From Acidimicrobiia bacterium (GTDB taxonomy: Bacteria; Actinomycetota; Acidimicrobiia; Spongiisociales; SHLN01): a DNA stretch of 11,986 nucleotides. Both the position numbers and the translations under genes were made by a program. The stretch is taken from the NCBI GenBank assembly GCA_013043085.1, contig JABDOU010000364.1, forward strand, positions 1 through 11,986, in the 5' to 3' direction. The notes under the pieces were generated by a model. The model did not search any database. It was not told the DNA's origin and saw nothing but the letters and a program-made list of their open reading frames with translations. Below are positions 1-6,739 of this stretch, piece by piece. The number at the start of each line of letters is the position of its first letter. Position 1 is the first letter of the stretch.

Positions 1-1
1 C

Positions 2-1024
2 GAGCTCGTGATGGCCGCCCTGAGGGCAGGTAAACCTGTGGTGACTGCCAACAAGGAGCTCATCGCAACCTCCGGGGCGTCATTGATCGCGGCGGCTGCC
101 GAAGCCGGTGTTCAGCTTTTGTTTGAGGCTGCAGTCGGGGGAGGTATCCCCATCGTTCGGCCGGTATCAGAAACACTGGCAGGCGAACCGATCAATCGCA
201 TCGTCGGGATCGTCAACGGTACAACCAACTACATCCTGACCCGGATGTCAGAACATGGTGCAACCTATGACGAGGCGTTGAAAGAGGCCCAGGCGCTCGG
301 TTATGCCGAATCCGATCCGACGGCCGATGTCTCCGGAGCGGATGCCGCTGCCAAAGCAGCGATCCTCGCCAGCCTCGGTTTCGGCACCTGGGTCGGACTG
401 GATCAGGTTCACCACGAGGGCATCGAAGCAATCGACGTCGCCGATATTCGCCTCGTCCAGGAACGGGGCTACGTAGTCAAGCTGCTCGCCTTCGCCGAAC
501 GACTGCCGGGTGGTTTGTCCGTTCGGGTTCATCCGGCGCTCGTGCGTTCGAACCACCCGCTGGCGGCCATCAGGGGCGCCACCAATGCAGTCCTGATTGA
601 GGGGTCATCGGTAGGCGAACTTCTGTTTTCCGGTCCGGGAGCGGGAGGCGGTCCCACCGCAACTGCTGTCCTCGGAGATGTGATCGACGCGGCTCGCACG
701 CTCGGGTCGGGCGCCGAAAGCGCCCCACCCATCCAACTCGGTAAGGGCAGTGGCGTCCCGTTCGGAGATGTCGAAACGTCCTGGTACATACGTACAGAGG
801 TGAACGACAGCCCCGGGGTCCTTGCGCGGATCGCGCAGCTGTTCGGTGACAACGATGTCAGCATTCGTTCGGTGTGGCAGGAAGGCAGAGGAGAGCGGGC
901 CACGTTGATTCTCATTACCCACCCCACCGATGAGTCGTCCCAACGCACCGCAGTTGCCGGTCTCAGCGAACTCGACGTTGTCACCGAAGTCGGCGCGGCG
1001 ATTCGCGTCGCTTTCGACGAGTAG
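2..1024 (+). CDS. hom: Homoserine dehydrogenase, 5'-truncated by window edge
   Basis: NADP-dependent reduction of aspartate semialdehyde to homoserine, the branch point toward threonine and methionine; cytoplasmic. The reading frame is open from base 2, so the start and most of the Rossmann NAD(P)-binding domain (roughly 95-100 residues by family length) lie upstream of the window. Counting the GTG at position 8 as residue 1, visible landmarks are VVTANKEL (11-18), GGGIPIVRP (44-52), GIVNGTTNYI (67-76), and the catalytic Asp112/Lys116 pair in ADAAAK, matching the Asp/Lys pair of the yeast enzyme. A C-terminal ACT domain starts near residue 257 (IRTEVNDSPGVLARIAQLF), the usual site of feedback inhibition by threonine. 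The stop TAG lies 7 bp before the thrC start, so the two are probably co-transcribed. No frameshift or missing key residue is seen. Confidence 0.95.
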   Translation, partial: ELVMAALRAGKPVVTANKELIATSGASLIAAAAEAGVQLLFEAAVGGGIPIVRPVSETLAGEPINRIVGIVNGTTNYILTRMSEHGATYDEALKEAQALGYAESDPTADVSGADAAAKAAILASLGFGTWVGLDQVHHEGIEAIDVADIRLVQERGYVVKLLAFAERLPGGLSVRVHPALVRSNHPLAAIRGATNAVLIEGSSVGELLFSGPGAGGGPTATAVLGDVIDAARTLGSGAESAPPIQLGKGSGVPFGDVETSWYIRTEVNDSPGVLARIAQLFGDNDVSIRSVWQEGRGERATLILITHPTDESSQRTAVAGLSELDVVTEVGAAIRVAFDE

Positions 1025-1031
1025 CCAGCCG

Positions 1032-2399
1032 ATGCGTTATGTGAGCACCCGGGGCAAGGCCCCTCTCGTCGGCTTCACAGACCAGTTGCTGGAGGGATTG
1101 GCTCCCGACGGCGGTCTGTACCTGCCAGAAGAGTTTCCTCCCTTGGCCGATATCGGCTCAGCCGCCGACTACACCGATGCTGCTGTTCGGATCACGCTGC
1201 CATTCGTCGCCGGGGACATCCCCGCAGACGATTGGGGAATGTTGCTCGAGAATGCTTATCGCCGCTTCGAGTCGCCGGAAGTCACACCGCTCGTCGATAT
1301 CGGCAACGACCATTTCTTGCTCGAGTTGTTCCATGGCCCGACTCTGGCGTTCAAAGATATCGCCATGCAGGTTCTCGGCGATCTTTTCGAATACGAATTG
1401 AAACGCCGCGCAACGTCTGTGACGGTCATCGGTGCCACGTCTGGCGATACCGGAGCGGCTGCGGTCCAGGCCCTGGCTGATCGTCAGGGCATCGAGCTGT
1501 TCATGCTGTTTCCAGACGGCGGGATTTCGGAGGCTCAGCGTCGGCAGATGACTACGTGTCAGGCTGCCAACGTCCACAACCTCGCTGTCGACGGATCATT
1601 CGATGACTGCCAGGATTTGGTGAAGGCGATGTTTAGCGATGAAGCATTTCGAAACCGCCATGGGCTGTCTGCTGTCAATTCGATCAATTGGGCCCGGGTG
1701 ATGATGCAGGTGGTCTATTACGCCGTAGCCGTGGCGCGGTTGAACCGCCCGGTTACGTTCTCCGTACCGACAGGGAACTTCGGCAACGTATACGCCGGCC
1801 ACGTTGCGCGGCGCATGGGTGCCGATATCAAAGGACTCATCATCGCTTCGAATCGCAATGACATACTCACGCGGTTTCACGCGGAATCGGTCATGGAGAT
1901 ACGCGACGTCGTCCGGACGACCAGTCCCAGCATGGACATCCAGGTTTCCTCGAATCTCGAGCGGTTCGTATTCGAGGCACTCGGTCATGACGGATCGGCG
2001 ACAGAAGCCTTTATGACCGAGTTCCGCTCGAATCAATCGATCGCCGACCACAAGGTGGCTGACGCCTACCGGAACGCTTTTTCGGCTGCGATGGTCACCG
2101 ACGCAGAGGGCTCTGAAGTGATCGCAGACCTGGCGGCACGTCTGAACGTGCTCATAGATCCTCACACTGCGATCGGGGTCGGTGCTGTTGGCAAGCTCAA
2201 GCCCGAGGGTCCCGTCGTCACGCTTGCGACTGCCCATCCCGCCAAGTTCTCCGATGCAATTGCGGCTGCCACCGGTGACAAACCGGCGGTTCCGGATCGC
2301 CTCCAGGCCGCACTCAACGCCCCGGAAACGTTCCAATCGGTTCCTCGTGATCTGGAAACTATTAAATCCATCATCGCTCAGAGTCGACAAGAGTTTTAG
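1032..2399 (+). CDS. thrC: Threonine synthase (long, E. coli/yeast-like form)
   Basis: PLP enzyme converting O-phosphohomoserine to threonine, the last step of the pathway begun by hom. The ATG at 1032 is chosen because it falls 7 bp after the hom stop and gives a family-like N terminus (MRYVSTRG, then a segment ending DGGLYLP). An in-frame start at 930 would overlap hom by 95 bp and add 34 unlikely residues. The ribosome site is weak. At 455 aa it is the long type rather than the roughly 360-aa form common in mycobacteria. The PLP lysine is K108 in HGPTLAFKD (101-109); the phosphate-binding and fold-II motifs ATSGDTGAAA (135-144) and SVPTGNFGN are present. The gene after it is rho, not the homoserine kinase gene thrB. 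Confidence 0.95.
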   Translation: MRYVSTRGKAPLVGFTDQLLEGLAPDGGLYLPEEFPPLADIGSAADYTDAAVRITLPFVAGDIPADDWGMLLENAYRRFESPEVTPLVDIGNDHFLLELFHGPTLAFKDIAMQVLGDLFEYELKRRATSVTVIGATSGDTGAAAVQALADRQGIELFMLFPDGGISEAQRRQMTTCQAANVHNLAVDGSFDDCQDLVKAMFSDEAFRNRHGLSAVNSINWARVMMQVVYYAVAVARLNRPVTFSVPTGNFGNVYAGHVARRMGADIKGLIIASNRNDILTRFHAESVMEIRDVVRTTSPSMDIQVSSNLERFVFEALGHDGSATEAFMTEFRSNQSIADHKVADAYRNAFSAAMVTDAEGSEVIADLAARLNVLIDPHTAIGVGAVGKLKPEGPVVTLATAHPAKFSDAIAAATGDKPAVPDRLQAALNAPETFQSVPRDLETIKSIIAQSRQEF

Positions 2400-2416
2400 G
2401 GAAATGGGATTTATCC

Positions 2417-2424
2417 TGTAATAT
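2417..2424 (+). promoter_or_regulatory. Possible -10 element of a rho promoter
   Basis: About 20 bp after the thrC stop the sequence TGTAATAT offers overlapping -10 boxes, TGTAAT (five of six matches to TATAAT) and TAATAT. No good -35 box is seen at 16-18 bp; the bases there (TTTTAGG) only share the TT. If used, transcription would start near 2430 and give rho a leader of about 170 nt, in keeping with the autoregulated leaders known for rho in some bacteria. Inferred from sequence only. Confidence 0.3.
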
Positions 2425-2498
2425 GACGTCTCGGGCATTCCGTCCGAACATCTGCGACACCCTCTCGCAAATACTCCGCATCCGGATAATCATTCGGT

Positions 2499-2513
2499 TA
2501 CCGGCACCCGGTA
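2499..2513 (+). promoter_or_regulatory. Small hairpin in the rho leader
   Basis: TACCGG-CAC-CCGGTA is a perfect 6-bp stem with a 3-base loop. Outer arms AATCA (2488-2492) and TGATT (2516-2520) could extend it across an asymmetric internal loop. No T-tract follows, so it is not an intrinsic terminator. It sits about 85 bp before the rho start; a role in leader control is a guess. Confidence 0.35.
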
Positions 2514-2599
2514 TGTGATTGTTGCGCAGAATCCGCTCATAGCCGGCACGAAGCACCCGTAGGGGTAGCGAGATGCTCGCTGGTATAGCAAAGGAACGC

Positions 2600-4024
2600 A
2601 TGACTACTCGAACTGAGTTGCAAGGCAAGAATCTCGATGATCTTCGTGAGATCGCTGGATCGGTCGGGGTCGAAACCGATGGTCTCCAAAAGGCAAAGCT
2701 GATTGCCGCCATCCTCACCGAAACCGGCGTCGCTGACGAACCTTCGCCAGTCGATCTACCGACGGTCGAAAAGAAGGGCAGCAAGAGTTCCGATGACGAC
2801 AGCGGTCGCAACCGCAATGGAAGTAGCGGCGGCGGTGGTGGCGGTGGGAACAATCGACGGAAGCGTCGCGGGCGCAACGAGCCTCGCGAGCCGGTCGACG
2901 AGTCCGATCTCGAAGAACGTGAGGGACTCCTCGACATCCTGCCTGAGGGATACGGCTTTCTGCGTACCACCGGATATCTTCCTGGCGATAACGACGTCTA
3001 TGTCGCTGCCAACCAGGTTCGAAAATTCGGCCTTCGTAAAGGCGATCTGATCAGCGGTCCGATCCGCAAGCCGCGTTCCCAGGAAAAGTTTCCTGCCCTC
3101 GTGCGGGTTGTCGCCGTAAACGGCATCGATCCCGAGGAGGCTCGGAAGCGCCCGAAATTCGGAACGCTGACTCCGCTGTTTCCTGACATCCGACTCCGCA
3201 TGGAGCGCGATGGAGACAAGAACGACATCCTCGCAAGAATCATCGATCTGATCTGTCCGATAGGAAAGGGTCAGCGCGGCTTGATTGTTTCGCCGCCCAA
3301 AGCCGGTAAGACCACCGTTCTGAAAGAGATTGCTCACTCGATCGCTCTCAACAATCCTGAGTGCCATCTGATGGTGGTTCTCGTGGACGAGCGTCCCGAA
3401 GAAGTGACTGACATGCAACGCTCGGTCAAGGGAGACGTCGTGTACTCGACGTTTGATCGGCCAGCTGAGGAGCACACGCAGGTTTCCGAACTCGCCCTCG
3501 AGCGTGCCAAACGTTTGGTTGAGCAGGGCACCGACGTTGTGATCTTGCTCGACTCCATCACCAGGCTGGCCCGTGCGCACAACCTCGCGATGCCCGCTTC
3601 CGGTCGGATTCTGTCCGGTGGCGTCGATTCTCAGGCACTGTATCCACCGAAGCGCTTCTTCGGCGCTGCCCGCAATATCGAAGAAGGCGGAAGCCTCACC
3701 ATCGTGGGTACAGCCCTGGTGGAGACGGGATCGAAGATGGACGAGGTCATCTTCGAGGAATTCAAAGGGACCGGCAACATGGAGTTTCGCCTCGACCGAT
3801 CGCTGGCCGACAAGCGGATCTACCCCGCCGTTGATATCACACAGTCGGGAACAAGACGGGAAGAGTTGTTGTTTGATCCAGACGAACTGGCTCAGGTGTG
3901 GAAGCTGCGCAGGGTGCTGCTCGCACTTGAAGCAGCCCCTGCTCTTGAATTACTCATCAACAAACTCAAAGAAACCAAATCCAACACCGAGTTCTTGGCT
4001 GAGATCGCCAAGACGGGCAAGTAA
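2600..4024 (+). CDS. rho: Transcription termination factor Rho
   Basis: Hexameric RNA-dependent ATPase/helicase that ends transcription at Rho-dependent sites. From the ATG at 2600 it is 474 aa (E. coli 419). Order: Rho-N helical domain (about 1-45); a charged, disordered insert (about 55-100) with seven glycines at 77-83 then NNRRKRRGR; the cold-shock-like primary RNA-binding domain (about 107-185, EGYGFLR at 116-122); and the RecA-type ATPase core with Walker A SPPKAGKTT (231-239), Walker B VVILLD (313-318), and Q/R-loop regions around 340-390. All core motifs are intact. The start at 2600 has AAGGA four bases upstream. An in-frame ATG at 2573 (9 more residues) is possible, but its GGGGT ribosome site could pair in a small ACCC/GGGT hairpin. 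rpmE follows after 17 bp. Confidence 0.97.
   Translation: MTTRTELQGKNLDDLREIAGSVGVETDGLQKAKLIAAILTETGVADEPSPVDLPTVEKKGSKSSDDDSGRNRNGSSGGGGGGGNNRRKRRGRNEPREPVDESDLEEREGLLDILPEGYGFLRTTGYLPGDNDVYVAANQVRKFGLRKGDLISGPIRKPRSQEKFPALVRVVAVNGIDPEEARKRPKFGTLTPLFPDIRLRMERDGDKNDILARIIDLICPIGKGQRGLIVSPPKAGKTTVLKEIAHSIALNNPECHLMVVLVDERPEEVTDMQRSVKGDVVYSTFDRPAEEHTQVSELALERAKRLVEQGTDVVILLDSITRLARAHNLAMPASGRILSGGVDSQALYPPKRFFGAARNIEEGGSLTIVGTALVETGSKMDEVIFEEFKGTGNMEFRLDRSLADKRIYPAVDITQSGTRREELLFDPDELAQVWKLRRVLLALEAAPALELLINKLKETKSNTEFLAEIAKTGK
2828..2848 (+). repeat. GGC/GGT-rich simple repeat encoding seven glycines in Rho
   Basis: Seven consecutive Gly codons in the disordered insert of Rho, made almost only of GGC and GGT. 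Such a tract can vary in length by slippage in units of three without breaking the frame. It separates a Ser/Asp-rich stretch from a strongly basic Arg-rich stretch that probably adds RNA contacts. Confidence 0.6.
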
Positions 4025-4041
4025 GAACATCAAAGGGAGTC

Positions 4042-4599
4042 ATGAAGGCTGATATCCATCCCGACTATGTCGATACGACCGTGACGTGCTCGTGCGGCCG
4101 GTCATTTCAAACGCGTTCGGTACGTGAGAGCTTGAGTGTCGAGCTCTGTAGCGAATGCCATCCTTTCTTCACCGGCAAACAGCGTCTTGTCGACACCGGG
4201 GGCAGGGTAGAGCGCTTCCGCAAGCGGGTCGATGCCAAAGATCCCGCAACCGAAAAGAAGATCGCTGAGAAGCTGGCCGCCGACCGGGCCAAAGCCAAGG
4301 CCGACGCCGCCAAGGCCAAGGTCACGCTGCCGAAACCGGTCAAACGCCAGGAGAAGAAAGAAGACGAGCCTGCTGCGAAGTCGTCAGACGTTGCAGTCGA
4401 GGCTCCCGCAGCCGAGGCTCCCGAGTCAGCCGCTCCTGAGGCAGCGGCTCCTGAGGCAGCGGCTGCAGCTCCAGGTCCCGATGCAGCCGCGGATAGCGGC
4501 GGGACCGCTTCCACTGAAGCGGCCACGGGAACGGGCGGCGAAACCGGGGGCGAGGCAACGCCGGACGAGGTACCCACCGGGGCCGAACAGGAGGCCTAA
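4042..4599 (+). CDS. rpmE: Ribosomal protein bL31 (zinc-type) with long C-terminal extension
   Basis: Large-subunit ribosomal protein at the intersubunit bridge. The first ~65 residues are a normal bL31: MKADIHPDY at the start and four cysteines, C16, C18, C36 and C39, the zinc-binding C+ form. Typical bL31 is about 70 aa, but this reading frame continues to 185. Residues 66-108 are Lys/Ala-rich and probably helical (EKKIAEKLAADRAKAKADAAKAK). Residues 114-185 are Ala/Pro/Glu/Gly-rich with 15 acidic residues and no Lys or Arg, probably disordered. The frame is continuous and its end supplies the Shine-Dalgarno of the next gene, so the tail looks genuine rather than a missed stop. The ATG at 4042 has AAAGGGAG upstream and lies 17 bp after rho. 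The bL31 core is certain; the function of the tail is unknown. Confidence 0.93.
   Translation: MKADIHPDYVDTTVTCSCGRSFQTRSVRESLSVELCSECHPFFTGKQRLVDTGGRVERFRKRVDAKDPATEKKIAEKLAADRAKAKADAAKAKVTLPKPVKRQEKKEDEPAAKSSDVAVEAPAAEAPESAAPEAAAPEAAAAAPGPDAAADSGGTASTEAATGTGGETGGEATPDEVPTGAEQEA
4402..4461 (+). repeat. 15-bp in-frame tandem repeat in the rpmE tail (APEAA unit)
   Basis: Two perfect head-to-tail copies of GCTCCTGAGGCAGCG occupy 4432-4446 and 4447-4461, preceded by two degenerate copies (4402-4416, 4417-4431). In frame they read APAAE-APESA-APEAA-APEAA. The perfect identity of the last two, down to codon choice, points to recent duplication by slippage or unequal exchange. Confidence 0.85.
4589..4594 (+). 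promoter_or_regulatory. Consensus Shine-Dalgarno for the DUF1385 gene inside rpmE
   Basis: AGGAGG lies in the last codons of rpmE (CAG GAG GCC), followed by CC, the rpmE stop TAA and directly the GTG start at 4600, a 5-base spacer. Stop and start abut exactly, so ribosomes ending rpmE can restart at once. This fixes the GTG start of the next gene. Confidence 0.8.
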
Positions 4600-5667
4600 G
4601 TGTCTGGCACACCCGACGCCGTCGGGGATGTCGCGACGCCGGCCTCATCGGTTGGCGGTCAGGCCGTCATCGAAGGTGTCATGATTCGAAGCCCACACGC
4701 GTGGGCTGTTGCCGTCCGTAGACCCGACGGCGATATCGAGACCGAAACACACGATTTGCCGCGTCTCTCTGCACGATCTAACTGGGCCAAGGTCCCCTTT
4801 ATTCGAGGCGTTTTGGTCCTGGGCGAATCGTTGACGCTTGGATTCAAGGCGCTCACATGGTCCGCCGACAAGGCGGCTGAAGGCGAAGCCGAAAACGAGC
4901 GCGTGAGGCTCGAGGGAATCATCGAAACTGCACGGGGCCCGCTGGCGGGTTTGCGGCGGAAACGGGCTGGAAAGAGACTCGAGAACCCCGGCGAGATCAG
5001 CCGTGGCGAAATGGGTATTGCCATGTTTGGTGCCCTGGTCGTCTTCGTCGGAGTGTTCATGCTGCTCCCCCTCGGAGGAGCGAAGCTCGCCGAAGAAGCG
5101 GCGGGCGGTGAGAACGTTCTCGTTTTCACTGTTGCCGAGGGCGTGATTCGTGTTCTGCTGTTCGTTGGATACATATGGGCCATTGGGCGCAGCAAGGAGA
5201 TTGCGCGAGTCTTTCAGTATCACGGGGCGGAGCACAAGTCGATATGGGCCTATGAAGCGGGCGACCCGCTCGATGTCGAATCCGTTCAGAAGTACCAGAC
5301 GATGCACCCGCGATGTGGCACGAGCTTTCTCATCATTGTGGTATTGCTCGCGGTTCTGGTGTTCACGTTGCTCGGCCTGACAGAGCCGCCGTTGTGGTGG
5401 ACGATCTCTTCCCGGATTGTTCTTGTCCCGTTGATCGCCGGTATTGCATACGAGCTTCTCAAGGCGTCTGCTACGGCATCGTGGCTCCATGCCCTTTCGT
5501 GGCCCGGGATTCAGCTGCAGCGCATCACCACGAAGGAACCCGACGACGGAATGGTCGAGGTGGCAATCTCGAGTTTGCTGGCATCGCTGACCCAACCGGA
5601 GGTCGACGAGGTCATCGAGCGCGGCAACGTGTGCGAGCCTGCCTTGCGGGCGACACACCATGGATGA
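4600..5667 (+). CDS. DUF1385 family membrane protein (YqhQ-like)
   Basis: Member of the uncharacterised DUF1385 family (YqhQ of Bacillus subtilis); no biochemical function is established that I know of. 355 aa with a GTG start set by the perfect AGGAGG upstream. Conserved blocks are GGQAVIEGVMIRSP (19-32), the His/Glu-rich FQYHGAEHKSI (205-215) followed by YE, and HPRCGTSFL (236-244). The invariant His, Glu and Cys residues could bind a metal, but this is only inference. Hydrophobic segments near 138-157, 174-195, 241-261 and 268-288 suggest three or four membrane helices, with a soluble N-terminal part (33-137) and C terminus. It abuts rpmE without a gap and overlaps prfA by 8 bp, so it is probably translated together with the release-factor genes. 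Confidence 0.92.
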   Translation: MSGTPDAVGDVATPASSVGGQAVIEGVMIRSPHAWAVAVRRPDGDIETETHDLPRLSARSNWAKVPFIRGVLVLGESLTLGFKALTWSADKAAEGEAENERVRLEGIIETARGPLAGLRRKRAGKRLENPGEISRGEMGIAMFGALVVFVGVFMLLPLGGAKLAEEAAGGENVLVFTVAEGVIRVLLFVGYIWAIGRSKEIARVFQYHGAEHKSIWAYEAGDPLDVESVQKYQTMHPRCGTSFLIIVVLLAVLVFTLLGLTEPPLWWTISSRIVLVPLIAGIAYELLKASATASWLHALSWPGIQLQRITTKEPDDGMVEVAISSLLASLTQPEVDEVIERGNVCEPALRATHHG

Positions 5668-6739
5668 CTCTCTAAAAAAGCGTTTGGATGAGGTGGAGGC
5701 CGCCTTTGCTGACACTGAGGCCGAGTTTTCCGATCCGGACCTCTTCAATGATCAGGGCCGGTACACCGAAGTTGCCAAGCGTCATTCCGAACTGAAGGCG
5801 ATTGTCGACCTGTATCGTGAGTTCTTGGCTGCCCAGGCGGAAGCAGCGGAGGCGTACGACATAGCAGGCGGCGAACAGGATGCCGACATGGTTGCCTACC
5901 TGAAGGAAACCGCTGCCTCGAAGCGAGTTGAGGCCGACAAGATCCTCAATGACCTGCAGCTGCTCCTGGCACCCAAAGATCCAAACGACGACAAGGATGT
6001 GATTGTCGAAGTTCGGGCGGCAGCCGGGGGTGAAGAAGCAGCGTTGTGGGCATCTGACCTCATGCGCATGTACGCGAAGTATGCCGAGAACCGGGGATGG
6101 AAGGTCGAATCGCTATCCACGAGTGAGTCGGACACAGGCGGATTCAAAGATGCCAGCTTTGCCGTAAAGGGCAAAGGCGCGTACTCGAGGCTCAAATTCG
6201 AAGCCGGTCCTCATCGCGTACAAAGGGTGCCAAAAACCGAATCGCAGGGTCGTGTTCACACGTCGGTCGCCACTGTTGCCGTGCTGCCCGAGATCGAGGA
6301 AGTCGAACTCGATCTCGACATGAATGATGTGCAGGTCGAGGTATACCGATCGTCAGGTCCGGGTGGGCAGTCGGTGAACACGACCGATTCGGCCGTTCGG
6401 CTCATACATGAGCCCTCGGGGCTCGTAGTGACATGCCAGGACGAGAAGTCTCAGTTGCAGAACAAAGAGAAGGCGCTACGCATCCTGCGTGCCAGGCTCT
6501 TCCAGCGCATGATCGACGAACAGCAAGCCGAGATAGCGGCGAATCGCAAAGAACAGGTGGGGACCGGCGAGCGCAGTGAGAAGATTCGAACGTACAACTA
6601 CAAGGACAACCGCGTCACCGATCATCGCATCGGCCTGACCATCCGCAATCTCGCAGGTGTGCTCGAGGGAGATCTCGATGAGGTGATCGATGCGCTCACC
6701 CTCGACGATCAAACCCGACGTCTGGCACAGGGCGCTTGA
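5660..6739 (+). CDS. prfA: Peptide chain release factor 1
   Basis: Ends translation at UAA and UAG codons. 359 aa, full length for RF1. The stop-codon recognition motif PKT (191-193, in HRVQRVPKTESQGR) is of the RF1 PxT type, not the SPF of RF2. The peptidyl-transferase motif GGQ is at 235-237 (SSGPGGQSVNTTDSAVRL), and the conserved GTGERSEKIRTYN follows near 301-313. The N-terminal ~100 residues form the helical domain I. The ATG at 5660 overlaps the end of the DUF1385 gene by 8 bp; no strong ribosome site is seen, which fits translational coupling. The next gene, prmC, encodes the enzyme that methylates the GGQ glutamine. Confidence 0.97.
   Translation: MDDSLKKRLDEVEAAFADTEAEFSDPDLFNDQGRYTEVAKRHSELKAIVDLYREFLAAQAEAAEAYDIAGGEQDADMVAYLKETAASKRVEADKILNDLQLLLAPKDPNDDKDVIVEVRAAAGGEEAALWASDLMRMYAKYAENRGWKVESLSTSESDTGGFKDASFAVKGKGAYSRLKFEAGPHRVQRVPKTESQGRVHTSVATVAVLPEIEEVELDLDMNDVQVEVYRSSGPGGQSVNTTDSAVRLIHEPSGLVVTCQDEKSQLQNKEKALRILRARLFQRMIDEQQAEIAANRKEQVGTGERSEKIRTYNYKDNRVTDHRIGLTIRNLAGVLEGDLDEVIDALTLDDQTRRLAQGA

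Noticed and set aside
2404..2421. Five-codon ORF (MGFIL) right after thrC
   Set aside because: Too short to tell from chance and overlaps the candidate -10 element.
1596..2438. 280-codon minus-strand open frame opposite thrC
   Set aside because: Antisense to a gene with clear motifs; no recognisable domain in the product.
4107..4577. Long minus-strand open frame opposite rpmE
   Set aside because: It mirrors the GC- and Ala-rich codons of the rpmE tail, giving a low-complexity Ala/Ser protein; the + strand has the recognisable bL31 core and ribosome site.
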